DNA of 64,000 nucleotides, taken from positions 7,202,465 through 7,266,464 of the forward strand of contig CM057149.1 in assembly GCA_029964075.1 (NCBI GenBank). The letters run 5' to 3'. Below the pieces are notes generated by a model. The model was not told the origin of the DNA and searched no databases. It saw only the letters and a list, made by a program, of their open reading frames with translations. The DNA comes from Patiria pectinifera. Taxonomy: Eukaryota; Echinodermata; Asteroidea; Valvatida; Asterinidae. This document shows positions 47,301 to 56,607 of the stretch, piece by piece (position 1 is the first letter of the stretch; every line of letters begins with the position of its first letter). The translations under genes and the position numbers were made by a program.

Positions 47301-49426
47301 GAACCCCATCTTTTATTCACAATTCATGCCTAAATGAAAGGTGTAAATGCTATAAAGAGAATTTTCATATTTAGGTCATTTCATATTTAACCTCTGGTGA
47401 CCTTACGAGAGGTCATGACCTTTGTAAAACCATAGCCTACATATGGATATTAATAAGATTTACACGATTGTAAATGCCACTTTTTTTCATTTAGTTGTAG
47501 CCGTGCATTGTTGGGGACCATCTTTAGCGAATCGTAAGGTGATTTTTCGCACAGATAATGGTGCGGTAGTACATATAATCAACAAGCAGTCGTCCCGCTG
47601 TGAAATGATCATGAGGCTAGTGCGCTGTTTTGTGTGCAAATGTCTGTTTCACAATATTTCGTTTAAGGCAACTCATGTACCGGGGGTTCAGAACATAATT
47701 GCAGATTCCCTTTCACGGTTTCAGATGGATCGTTTCCGGGCAGTAGCTCCACACGCGGCAGTAGCAATGACACCGATCCCCGATCCCATCCTAATTTGGT
47801 AGAAGGTGAGATGAGCCGCCTGTTAATGGCGGCATATGCACCTAACACTCACAAAACGTACCAAACTGGTTGGCAGGTTTTCTGTAATTTTAGAAATTCC
47901 AGATCACAACTTCTCACCTCTCCCGCATCCCCTAGGGAAGTAAGACAATTTATAGCTTGGCTTTCACTGAGGAAATTAGCTCCGGGGACTATCACCACTT
48001 ATATTTCGGGGGTGGCTCATTATCACAAGCTAAATGGTTTTCTTGACCCCACACGAGATTTTTTGGTCTCTAAGTTATTGGAGGGCTGTCGTAGGGACCG
48101 TCCCCAAACAGATACACGTTTGCCTATTACTCTGACAATTTTATCAGAGATTCTGCAAGCCCTCCCTCATGTATGTGTATCACAGTTTGAGGTTGTTTTG
48201 TTTCAGGCAGTTATGTTGGCTGCCTTTTTCGGGTTTATGAGAATTGGGGAATTTGCGGCGAATTCTCGCCATGGTATGCAAGAGTCCCTCTTACAATTTT
48301 CTGATATTCAATTTGTCGACTTAGGAACGCCCGCGGCCACAGTGCACATTTCCTTCCGAAATACAAAGACGAACAAAAGGGGTCCTCCTCAAACCATCCT
48401 CCTAGTGCAGTCAGTAGATGCGTCCCTCTGTCCAGTCCGTGCCTTGGCAGACTTCGCTCAGGTGCGTCCCATGACATTGGGGCCTTTTTTCTGCCACTTC
48501 AATGGAACACCTCTGACAAAATTCCAGTTTAACAGCGTTTTCAAAAAGACGCTGCAGTTTGTGGGGTCTGGGGATAAACATTACCGCGCACACTCTTTCC
48601 GCATCGGTGCGGCCACGTCAGCATCGGCAATGGGGGTTAGCCCCGATGGAATTCGTGCGATGGGCCGCTGGCGTTCTGATGCTGTACATGTACATAGCTA
48701 TATTCGCCCAACGGCCACGTGTAACTTGAATCTGGAATTGCACTTGTAATAACTAGTAACAAATACATGTTCTCACAGGTGAGGTCTGGATCGTTGGTGA
48801 TTCGATTGTGCGTCGGGCAGCTTGTCGCTTGGGTAGCAGGCCAGTCCGCTGGAACGGGATAGGGGGAGCCGGTTTAGGCGATGTTCCCAAATTATTGGAT
48901 GAGATGGCGGCTAAGTGGCCACCCCCTGAATTGCTTATTGTCCATGTAGGGACAAATGACCTAATTCCGTTAGATGCATTTTGTTTCAGGCAGCGAATTA
49001 AGGTTTTTATGCTTGAATGCCTGAGACGGTTCCCAATGGCCAAACTCGTTTGGTCCGATATACTGCCCCGAGCGTGCTACTTTGGAGCACTTTCTCCTCC
49101 AAAGTAGAGATGAAGCGGCGTTCCATGAACAAATGGGCGCGATCATTTAGTCGCCGGGTAGGGGTTCATGTGCTGCACCACCCACAATTTCAATGGTCGC
49201 AGTTTAGCTTATTTCGATATGACGGGGTACACCTTTCCCAGGAAGGTAATGAATACTTCCGTAACAATCTTAGGGCCTGCATTGAAGGCTAATTAATGCT
49301 CCGTACTGTAATGACATGTTCATGAAAGTACCGGGTACTGTAATTTTGCTACCACTCGTGTAATCATTGACGTTAGTTGCTGTCGTAAGTTGATGTTCTT
49401 TAGTGGCATTTATAAATAAAATAAAA

Positions 49427-49463
<37 letters not shown>

Positions 49464-52400
49464 AAACTCTATATATGCATATATCTATACGTATATCTTT
49501 AACTATAATTTTAGCTTGGAGTACGATTCATTTTCATTTCGATTGAGGAAGTACAGGGCGTGGTCCTTTGTGTTGGTCGTGGCGTGTTCCTTCATCCCTG
49601 TGGGGCGCGCTTTGCGCGTGTGGCATATTTCGATCGGGATACGGGCTGCCACCACCTCAATCTCATGAAAATCAGTCATTGACAAACAATTCCTTATTTC
49701 TGTATAAATACTAGGCTAGCACCCCCATGTCCCAAGGGGGCTAGCTCTCCAACCGTACGTCCTAACGGTGGAAACATTGCTTGTTAAGGTATAGTCAAAC
49801 TTAATACTTGTGAGATTAATCATTCCTATGCAAATTAATGAAGGGGGTTTACTACTGCATTACTCCAACCGTTCGTACAAACGGTGGAAATATAGTTTAA
49901 GGTTATATTCAAATTAGAACTATAAATACTTAATACATTGTTAATCATTCTGCCAATTGGTTTAAGGGCGAATGTGCCCAAATGTGTGTGGCAAGCGTGC
50001 CAAGTTTAATGTTATGTGTGGCAAGCGTGCCAAGTATTCAGGACAAGCGTGTCCAAATCTATGTGTGGCAAGCGTGCCAAGTTTAATGTTATGTGTGGCA
50101 AGCGTGCCAAGTATTCAGGACAAGCGTGTCCAAATCTATGTGTGGCAAGCGTGCCAAGTGTAAGGTTATGTGTGGCAAGCGTGCCAAGTTTTCAGGACAA
50201 ACGATAGGGTATATGTACTGGGTAACCATTGTTTTCCATCTCAGAATTCGCAATGTTGACTTCTACAAACTGCTAAGTTTAAGGGCCATTGGCCTAACGT
50301 TTTATCGTCGATATATAATAAAAGCAGTTGTTAAGCTGTACCAGAAAGCACAACAAGGTCCATTTTTTGTTCTTCATGTGAGTTGTCTGAGAGTAATAAT
50401 AAGATTTACACGATTGTAAATGCCACTTTTTTTCATTACCAAAGTCTAAAACTTTACTCTTTGTGCCATGAAAAGAATTTTCAGATGCGGGGACATTTGA
50501 CATAGTGATACCCTTGAAAAAGTCAATGAACTTTGCATATCTGAGGTGCCGTTATTTATCATATTTATTCGTCAAAACGCCATTTTTTTCGTGACCCAAG
50601 CCTCAATAGTGCCAAAGAACGGTATTGTACCTATTGGTTTACAGTCATGTTATGAATTAAGACCCCACAAACAATTTTGAGGTGACTTTGATCTCATTTC
50701 ACCTTGTTTTGTTGGCAGACGCATTATAATGAGATTAGAATAGTCTGTCGGTCTGTTTTGTAATGGAAAATGTACATGATGTGAAGTAATATTCACTCTT
50801 GTGTACTTATTACACCCTGCTGTATCCAGATGGCCTTGGATAACCACGTTTTTAACCGTTTTACCAAGCCCAATTGTCACTGTTACAGAGTGATGCTTGT
50901 CCGATGTGCCTGTTATATTATGTTGCGCCTGCGTCTGCACTTTTAAAAAGGAAAATTGAGATCAGAGTTCATGCAAAAACAATTCTTTTGGGTCTAAGTT
51001 CATGACATGATGTAGAATAATTATTAAAAAACACTCATTTTGCACTAATTACACTGTGGTGATGAAAAAGTGGCATTTAACATGATAAAAACATGATATA
51101 ACGGCAGTTAGAGTATACAAAGTTCATTGGCCTCGCAAAGGTCATCAGAGGTCAAATATGAAATGTCTACATATCTGAAAATTCGTATCATGGTAAGAAT
51201 ACCCATAATTTAGATATGAGAAATAAAAAAGTGGTGTTTTGAATAGTTAATCCTCTTATTATCTATTAATAGGATACGCAAAGTTAATTTACCCCTAGAA
51301 GGCAATCAGAGGTCAGATATGAAATTCCTTCATATAAAATTCACTTCATAGCTAAGCCACATTATGACTTGGGTCTTAAAAAAGTTGGGGTTTAAAGGGT
51401 AAATCGCATAGATTACCTTAAAAAGAATAAGTGCAGTTAATACAAGGGTCATTGACCTCTGGAAGGTCATCAGAGGTCAATTGTGAAACCGTCCCGCATT
51501 TTGTCGTTATTTACATTGTATGAAGACTATACATAGACTTAGGTCATGGGAAAGTGATGTTTTCAAGAACAATGGGTATAAATAGAGTATTCAAAGGTCA
51601 TTGACCCCTCAAAGGTCACCCGGGGTCAGATATGAAATGCCTCCATATCTGAAAATTGTTGTCATCACTACACTACATTACACTACACGGGCAGAAGACA
51701 TCAAGCTCTCCATTACTAAGGATGATTCAAATTGATGGTCATGTAGTACCCCTCCTCCAACATGTACATGGTATATGCTCAATGCATATCCTTTAATTAG
51801 CTCATACCTTTTGTTCTGTGAGTACATACACCTCTTCCTTAGTTTCATTCAGCATTGTATCTTTCATAACTGGTTCTCCATCAAGTGTTACATTCTCATA
51901 GAGTCGGGCAAGGGTACTGCTCATAATGTGCACCTGGGAAAAAAGACAATCCTTTTCCATAATGGCACAATGTGGATTGTACTGAATTTATGCCCAAAAA
52001 ATAATACAAATGGAACAGAAACTGATACAAATGGCATCATTGAGTGCAATTGCTGTGAAAGGTGTAGGGAATACATGTATAAGTCAATGACCGTTAAGTG
52101 AATTTTCAAATTAGACACAATTTACCAAAGGATAAAAAATGAATTCAAGGTTTTACTCATAAGCACATCACAATTTACTAGGGTATATTTCAGGTTTTTT
52201 TATTCTTTAAATGTAGGAAGACATAGATTTGTCTTTCAATCATCACTATTCCCAACCGGAGACTGACTGGTTTACTGCTAGACAACTTATGTAACAAACA
52301 AAGCCATCTTCAGGGTTAGAATTACACATTTACACCTTGTTGCCAAAAAAATGAGATCATATTGTTGACACTTTTATTACCTTCAAAAGTTGCCCTTCTG

Positions 52401-54220
52401 TTGTTCCGATGAAAGCCACAGTGTGGTTGTATTCAGTGCTGGTGATAATGGACGACGCTAAATGGCATGGAAGATGTACGACTGATGTGCCAGGAACTGG
52501 AGTTATCCCAGAGGCATATCGGTAATTGTTCCCAGTATTGCAGAGATACAGCTCGGGGTTGACAAGTGGCTAGAAAATGAACAGAACTGAACTACCTTTC
52601 CATATTTTCTTACATTCACACACATTTGGGCACTCAGTGAAGACAATTAAAGCTTTGTTTGCTTTATGTAAGCTAGACTCATGTATTTAGAAAAAACCTT
52701 TGCCAATATCAAAATGAAATTTTATATGAATTGTTATCTTCAACAAACTTGACTCCTTGATCCTGATGGGTTGATCAATGGCAACAACAGTGCGATATTA
52801 CACCTAACGGCCGGGTCCATATCGCACACTGTGTATTGCGCTATTCTAATATGAGCACTCCGTTCCTTCTGCATGCACTTGTAATAGAATAACCGCTGAA
52901 AAGTTTGTGTACTACGTGCATGTTCCATCGTTACTGTGTGTCAAGCTTGCTTGAAGATAAATTCGTTATGCCACTCGCGCTTGTGGAACACGAAAAATGT
53001 AGTGCATCTTGTGTCCCACTTACCACTCAACGGTGAACTACATTATTCCGTGTTCCTCTCGTGCTTGCAGGGTAACTAATATTGCAATAAACCTCAATTA
53101 AATAATGTACCTGAGTACCACAGCTTGATGACGTGAATATGCCTATTTTATAGGCGTCACCTTCCTGAATACATCCCCTGACAGCCACGCTGAATGCAGC
53201 TTCAATGTCTCTCATCTTGTAAACACACAGTGCAGAGTCTGCCGTGGGAACTGGATTATTACTGGTTCCAGCTTGGTCCTTTGCAAACACAGCATATAAC
53301 ACCTGATCACCTTCTTCCAATGCTAATGACTCGGCCAAATGAGGGCCTGCTGGTCCAACATGAGCAGCCTGTATCAACCCGAACAGGCCACTAGTTCCTC
53401 TACACTCAATGAGAATCTCTGTGTAAGAGCGTACATTGTTAATATTGTGGCAGAGGCGAGTTAGTTTTGAAACGTGAGCACTTAATGGTGCCAATTCTTT
53501 CCTTTGGAAAGTAGCAAAGTAGGTGAACCCGTTCCAATTAAACACACTGACATAACTGATGGGAAAAGCATTGCTACCGTCTGTATAGCCAGTTGTGAAT
53601 TGAACTGTATCTGTCGCACTATCGGCAAACATGAACCCTCCGCCACTTGAAACCAGGCGTCTTGCAATAGGTGGAATGCTCTGATAGTCTCCCTCAGTAG
53701 AATAAGTATTTGCGATATACAGTCTTGGAGTGCTTGTGGTACCCCCAGGTGCAATAATACTTGCTGTTGATTTCGTACCAAATGCTACAACTCGGCCTCT
53801 CATGCTGCTTCCATCACCTTCTAGATCATCCAGCCTTCTCAACTGGCACTGATCTGAAATGGGACGCTCAGTGCCACATGTGATAAGCTTGCCGTCATGC
53901 AACGCCAGAACCTTATTGTAACTCAAGCAAGTGTCTTCCGAGCATGTGCTAACATTAGTGACCTGTTTCAACTCCTCGTTCAGTTTATACAGGTAATTCA
54001 CTGCGCCGACGTACACATCTCCCGTTTCTGGGTGCACAACAAAATGATCCAGCCGAGTTGTCACTGTTTCCTCGATGGGATTATCAAAGGAGGCTTCTTC
54101 ATAGTCGGCAAGCGTTGCTCTTCCACTCCACTCCATACAAACAGACGGGACTAAGCCACCAATGAGAAGCAGTTGAAATGCCAAGATCAAGATTGGTTTA
54201 GCTCTGCCTCCGGTTGCCAT
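32261..54220 (-). CDS. plexin-like gene 2, lacking the cytoplasmic RasGAP region
   Basis: Same architecture as gene 1: signal peptide (MATGGRAKPILILAFQLLL), Sema, three PSI, IPT repeats, membrane helix (about residues 1265-1289) and a tail of about 58 residues. 21 exons join in one frame of 1,347 aa. Exons 4 to 21 of this gene pair one to one with exons 5 to 22 of gene 1 and have identical lengths. Exon 2 equals exons 2 plus 3 of gene 1 without the intron. The Sema part differs strongly from gene 1, while the TM exon is identical. Both GC-AG donors are conserved. Likely function: semaphorin-binding membrane protein that cannot signal through a plexin GAP (inference). Confidence 0.88.
33000..33440. 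repeat. foldback element, unit B copy
   Basis: Counterpart of 4010-4460, with arms from about 33007. Confidence 0.75.
33891..34125 (-). CDS. plexin-like 2 exon 20 (TM)
   Basis: 235 nt; appears identical to exon 21 of gene 1, including VCSVSACVLLLIVLLAAVLY and KKHKRSQK. Confidence 0.9.
34370..34585 (-). mobile_element. tRNA-derived SINE-like sequence, unit B copy
   Basis: B box GGTTCGAGTCC (complement of 34517-34527) is perfect here, while unit A has one change. Confidence 0.5.
34735..35125. repeat. tandem repeat of about 82 bp, unit B copy
   Basis: Counterpart of 5750-6150. Individual units differ in sequence and internal order from unit A, as expected for a repeat array evolving by slippage. 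Confidence 0.7.
35419..35595 (-). CDS. plexin-like 2 exon 19 (IPT)
   Basis: 177 nt counterpart of 6431-6607. Confidence 0.88.
35695..35970 (-). CDS. plexin-like 2 exon 18 (IPT)
   Basis: 276 nt counterpart of 6711-6986; GNRNGIE replaces GNRDGIE. Confidence 0.9.
36185..36284 (-). CDS. plexin-like 2 exon 17 (IPT)
   Basis: 100 nt counterpart of 7201-7300. Confidence 0.88.
36483..36653 (-). CDS. plexin-like 2 exon 16 (IPT)
   Basis: 171 nt counterpart of 7499-7669. Confidence 0.86.
37030..37166 (-). CDS. plexin-like 2 exon 15 (IPT)
   Basis: 137 nt counterpart of 8046-8182, again ending at a GC donor (CAG|GCGAGT). Confidence 0.82.
37277..37529 (-). mobile_element. tRNA-derived SINE, unit B copy
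   Basis: Same insertion as 8293-8545, so it predates the duplication. Confidence 0.75.
37945..38080 (-). CDS. plexin-like 2 exon 14 (IPT)
   Basis: 136 nt counterpart of 8961-9096. Confidence 0.86.
38626..38774 (-). CDS. plexin-like 2 exon 13 (IPT)
   Basis: 149 nt counterpart of 9646-9794. Confidence 0.9.
38860..39297. repeat. hairpin-rich intronic element, unit B copy
   Basis: Counterpart of 9880-10320. Confidence 0.6.
39510..39703 (-). CDS. plexin-like 2 exon 12 (PSI3)
   Basis: 194 nt; PSI cysteines and LGCMWCGDTCGV conserved, M to I and V to I changes relative to gene 1. Confidence 0.9.
39862..40174. mobile_element. MITE with CAAGGGCGGATCCAG termini, unit B copy
   Basis: Counterpart of 10882-11189; here the right end is the exact inverse, CTGGATCCGCCCTTG. 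Confidence 0.75.
40300..40405 (-). CDS. plexin-like 2 exon 11
   Basis: 106 nt: QELNAPLTLQWTDSDNVMHT, counterpart of 11315-11420. Confidence 0.87.
40850..40939 (-). CDS. plexin-like 2 exon 10
   Basis: 90 nt counterpart of 11865-11954. Confidence 0.86.
41414..41548 (-). CDS. plexin-like 2 exon 9
   Basis: 135 nt counterpart of 13312-13446. The adjacent intron lacks the 870-bp insertion of gene 1. Confidence 0.85.
42047..42164 (-). CDS. plexin-like 2 exon 8 (PSI2)
   Basis: 118 nt counterpart of 13893-14010. Confidence 0.88.
42874..42973 (-). CDS. plexin-like 2 exon 7
   Basis: 100 nt counterpart of 15761-15860, with several replacements (for example V to F, V to I). Confidence 0.87.
43113..43272 (-). 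CDS. plexin-like 2 exon 6
   Basis: 160 nt counterpart of 15978-16137. Uses the same GC donor (GAG|GCAAGT). Confidence 0.86.
43549..44440. mobile_element. nested TIR elements private to gene 2
   Basis: Outer ends read TACGGAAGCGTTAAA and its inverse (ending at 44440), with AGAG on both sides as a possible target duplication. An inner element at about 43608-44188 has ACTCTAAAAATTAATTTGTC-type ends. The right arm is an AT-rich palindrome of TATGACTTA words. Absent from gene 1. Confidence 0.7.
44671..44803 (-). CDS. plexin-like 2 exon 5 (end of PSI1)
   Basis: 133 nt counterpart of 16674-16806. Confidence 0.85.
45387..46300. mobile_element. mariner-like element with CAGGGTGTGTC ends
   Basis: Starts CAGGGTGTGTCAAAAAA, ends with the approximate inverse GGACACACCATG, flanked by TA (45385-45386 and 46301-46302). 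Inside are inverted stretches (around 45480-45560 against 45860-45930) and a fragment related to the 4010-4460 foldback. No transposase frame. Confidence 0.65.
46358..46473 (-). CDS. plexin-like 2 exon 4 (PSI1)
   Basis: 116 nt: ENCGGYTTCETCIGT and DPYCGWCTLERR. Clearly more diverged from gene 1 than the downstream exons. Confidence 0.89.
47451..47491. repeat. left 41-bp direct repeat flanking the retroelement
   Basis: Identical over 41 bases to 50397-50437. Removing one copy plus the insert restores the period of the surrounding array, so it behaves as a target-site duplication. Confidence 0.85.
47492..47802 (+). pseudogene. RNase H end of the retroelement polyprotein
   Basis: Encodes VIFRTDNGAVVHIINKQSS and THVPGVQNIIADSLSRFQ, the RNase H core (T-D-N and the A-D-x-L-S-R end). 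N-terminal parts are absent. The frame overlaps the recombinase start by a few bases. The upstream ATG at 47443 belongs to the target DNA, not to the element. Confidence 0.8.
47796..48749 (+). CDS. tyrosine recombinase of the retroelement
   Basis: 317 aa. The N-terminal SAM-like fold (YAPNTHKTYQTGWQVFCNF) is followed by the catalytic domain: FMRIGEF (first Arg), HSFRIGAATSASAMG (His-x-x-Arg), GRWRSDAVHVHSYIRP (Trp and nucleophile Tyr). All catalytic residues R, H, R and Y are present. It should act as a DNA integrase for circular intermediates in a complete element. The frame is intact although the element is truncated. Its product function in this copy is doubtful because no promoter is evident. 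Confidence 0.9.
   Translation: MVEGEMSRLLMAAYAPNTHKTYQTGWQVFCNFRNSRSQLLTSPASPREVRQFIAWLSLRKLAPGTITTYISGVAHYHKLNGFLDPTRDFLVSKLLEGCRRDRPQTDTRLPITLTILSEILQALPHVCVSQFEVVLFQAVMLAAFFGFMRIGEFAANSRHGMQESLLQFSDIQFVDLGTPAATVHISFRNTKTNKRGPPQTILLVQSVDASLCPVRALADFAQVRPMTLGPFFCHFNGTPLTKFQFNSVFKKTLQFVGSGDKHYRAHSFRIGAATSASAMGVSPDGIRAMGRWRSDAVHVHSYIRPTATCNLNLELHL
48778..49292 (+). pseudogene. SGNH hydrolase module, frameshifted
   Basis: Block I WIVGDSIVRR (catalytic Ser in GDS), block III VHVGTNDL (oxyanion Gly and Asn) and block V YDGVHLSQEGN (catalytic Asp and His) are all visible. The first two lie in one frame (to 49107) and the last in another (49017-49292), so a frameshift near 49085-49105 breaks it. 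It starts right after CTCACAG, a splice-acceptor-like sequence, suggesting it was spliced to the recombinase. Such hydrolase modules are known from some Ngaro/DIRS elements. Confidence 0.8.
49412..49464. repeat. (AAAT)n tract
   Basis: Simple TAAA repeat after the hydrolase frame; perhaps an old poly(A)-related 3' end inside the element. Confidence 0.85.
49978..50200. repeat. tandem hairpin repeats, TGGCAAGCGTGCCA and GGACAAGCGTGTCC
   Basis: About 77-bp unit repeated nearly three times. Each unit contains two copies of TGGCA-AGCG-TGCCA and one GGACA-AGCG-TGTCC. Both are five-base-pair stems around the same AGCG loop. It lies in the 3' part of the retroelement. Confidence 0.85.
50397..50437. 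repeat. right 41-bp direct repeat flanking the retroelement
   Basis: Exact copy of 47451-47491. Confidence 0.85.
51139..51154. promoter_or_regulatory. DR4-type AGGTCA motif
   Basis: AGGTCATCAGAGGTCA, two perfect nuclear-receptor half-sites with a four-base spacer. Further DR4-like pairs are at 51464-51479 (identical), 51613-51628 (second half-site GGGTCA) and, inverted, 47227-47242. Binding is not demonstrated; the motif may be incidental to the repeat. Confidence 0.35.
51808..51933 (-). CDS. plexin-like 2 exon 3 (Sema end)
   Basis: 126 nt, 42 codons: VHIMSSTLARLYENVTLDGE and VYVLTEQK, same length as exon 4 of gene 1 but well diverged. Confidence 0.87.
52381..52569 (-). CDS. plexin-like 2 exon 2 (Sema; fused)
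   Basis: 189 nt, 63 codons: PLVNPELYLCNTGNNYRYAS and STEYNHTVAFIGTTEGQLLK. It covers gene 1 exons 2 and 3 in one exon, so an intron was lost here or gained in gene 1. Confidence 0.88.
53111..54220 (-). CDS. plexin-like 2 exon 1 (signal peptide and Sema core)
   Basis: 1,110 nt, 370 codons, ending CGTQ before GTACAT. Contains GDVYVGAVNYLYKLN, LITCGTERPISDQCQLRRL and FTYFATFQRKEL. Start chosen at the ATG directly before a hydrophobic segment. Confidence 0.92.
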
Positions 54221-56607
54221 GGCTCTTGTCTCCTGATCTGAACTTGATTTAAATCACCAGACAGAGTGAGGATCAGCAGTTCTTGCGTTGAATTCTGTGA
54301 CATTAATAAAAGGAATAACAAAAAAAAAGAACATTTTATTCAACCAAAGTCATCTTTTTCTAAGACTGTTAAAAAAAACCGATAACTTTGTTTAAGTGGA
54401 TGTCTGTATCGGATATAGTAGAAGAAATAAAGTGGAATAAGATATATTTTAATTAAAAATCAATAATGTTAAATTCAATCAAGTTCTGCTGTCATGCCCA
54501 TACACATGTGGATATACACAGACTGACAAGAATGTTTTACAATTAAATGCAAATCCTTTTATTGGCATTGCCAATTAACTTATAAAATAATAATATCTTT
54601 ATTCTCACAAATTAATGGCACAAGATACAAAACAGATATAAGTAAAAAGTAAACACATCCATTTAAGAATGAAAGACATACAAAGATACAAAGAACCAAA
54701 AATTAGGTCAATCGACACAGATGCCATTAATTATTTCAGAGACATCATTGTCATTAAAAATTGCACATTGAGCAACGCCGTCTCTAACATTCATGATGTC
54801 CCTAAGTACAGAAACATTTGATTTCACACTTAGCGGTATATAATCAGGCCATGTATTTCGGGAATCCTTCAGTTCAATGAAATTGTTACAAAACACCGAA
54901 CAAGGATTGCATAATGCCATATTGGCTACAGACTTCAACAAAGAGGTTCCAGGTTTTAAAAATAGCATTGCTAACATGACAAATAATTACTAATAAAAGT
55001 GCATGAGCTCGTTATTTAAAATGTAGCGTCTAAAAAAATCCTGATATATAAAAAAAATATAGTTCTAGATTCCATGGATATTATGCATATGTACGCCTCC
55101 CATATGCTTACCTGTATTCTAACCGTACTCGGTTCCAACCAGTAAAAGAATAAATATGTTTCACCCACACGGAGTACTCACATCCGCACAAATACAACAG
55201 GGTGAAAGCAGCCCTTGATAAGCATTAATTGGTATGCAAATTTAGAAAGCTATTGTTCCCTCACGCCACGAGAGCTGGAAGCTATTTTGAGCTTGCGTCA
55301 TCAAGCGTACAAACCTATGACCCGGAGCTCTTTTCCACATCCAGACTAACGTAGACCTTACACTTTACACCCTTCATGACCACACACACTGAGGCGAACA
55401 GGAAAGAATTCACAAATAACAATTAAATGAATTGGTACTACACGTACATGTATTGTGATTCGAGTAAAGAAAGCCACATTATTTATAAAGCCACAGAGCA
55501 AAGTTCAAGCAATTTCAAGCAGAGGTTTATTGCAAAAACGATTCAGCAGATCACGAAAAGAAATACCAGAGTGTTACAAGATTTTGTCAGGCCTTTGTTC
55601 ATTTCCTTTATGATGATAATTACATGTAACACGTTAACGTTTGAGCGAAATATTATCTAATAACACATAATACCCAAAAATGCAAAATAAATGAACGCAC
55701 GTGAATATACTTCTGAGTAATCTGTAATATTAACTCATCGTTCCTCAACCATTCAACCGACCAACCCTCGAATCATCCATTAAGCCAGCCAGTGGGCCAA
55801 CCAACAAGTCAACCAACCGACCAACCGACCAACGACAAACAAACCAACCGTCAACCAAATAATATATAAGTTTACTGTGTAAATATATACATTTTAAAAA
55901 CGGCTCTTTTAATTATTCTGTGTACATTATTGATTATTCTGTGTAGGTTTTGGAATGTAAGCCCTAACTACGTAGGTCTGTAGTATGGACGCACTTCACG
56001 CGATGTAATGACATTATGAACTTCGATATGTCTAACGAAATATTATTACATAGCACGTTATATATAAAAAAGGAAAAAAAAGGAACGCACCGAAATATAC
56101 TGAGTAATCTGTAAAATTAACAACCATTCAACCCTCGAATCATCCATTCAGGCAGCCAGAGGGCCAACCAACACGTCAGCCAACCGACCAACAAACAAAC
56201 AAACAAACAATAAACCAACTGACAACCAAATAATATTTAACTTCACTGTGTAAATTGATACATTTTTAAAACGGTTATATCGATCACCCTGTGTACATAT
56301 ATAACTGTCGTTTATTCTGTATACATATAAAACCTTACCAAAAAACAAACCCAAAAAGCACTGTTGAAATGACGAAATGTGGAAGATATTATGGCTCTGA
56401 GTTACAAACATGTTCATTAAAAACTTCAAAATCAAATTAAATCATCATATAACTCCTAGAATATGTATCAGTTAACGAAATAAATATTAAAGTTTACCTC
56501 AAGTACTAAATAAAAATGAATTGACAGTTTGCAGCAGTCCTATTCATTTTCATTATTTTGAAAGTTGTACGTTCAACCCGCTCCCTCCGACAAGATACTC
56601 CACAGTA

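Larger units (their letters stand above)
47492..50396 (+). mobile_element. 5'-truncated tyrosine-recombinase retroelement (DIRS/Ngaro-like)
   Basis: The insert begins inside the RNase H domain (LVVAVHCWG), continues with a tyrosine recombinase and an SGNH hydrolase, and ends with AT-rich and hairpin-repeat sequence. The gag and reverse transcriptase parts are missing. DIRS-type elements normally integrate as circles by their recombinase, without long target duplications. The 41-bp flanking repeats and 5' truncation are therefore unusual. Confidence 0.8.
46950..51660. repeat. inverted array of about 155-bp units with AGGTCA half-sites
   Basis: Units carrying GGTCAATGA lie in plus orientation at about 47101, 47249, 47411 and 50521. 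Units in minus orientation (TCATTGACC) lie at about 51124, 51285, 51449 and 51598. Spacing is about 148-164 bp once the 2,946-bp insertion is removed. Most units contain two AGGTCA-like hexamers four bases apart. The array is in the large intron of gene 2 between its exons 3 and 4 and is not present in gene 1. Confidence 0.7.

Noticed and set aside
49978..50200. CRISPR-like array
   Set aside because: Regular short dyad repeats, but there is no spacer diversity, no cas genes, and the setting is an animal retroelement.
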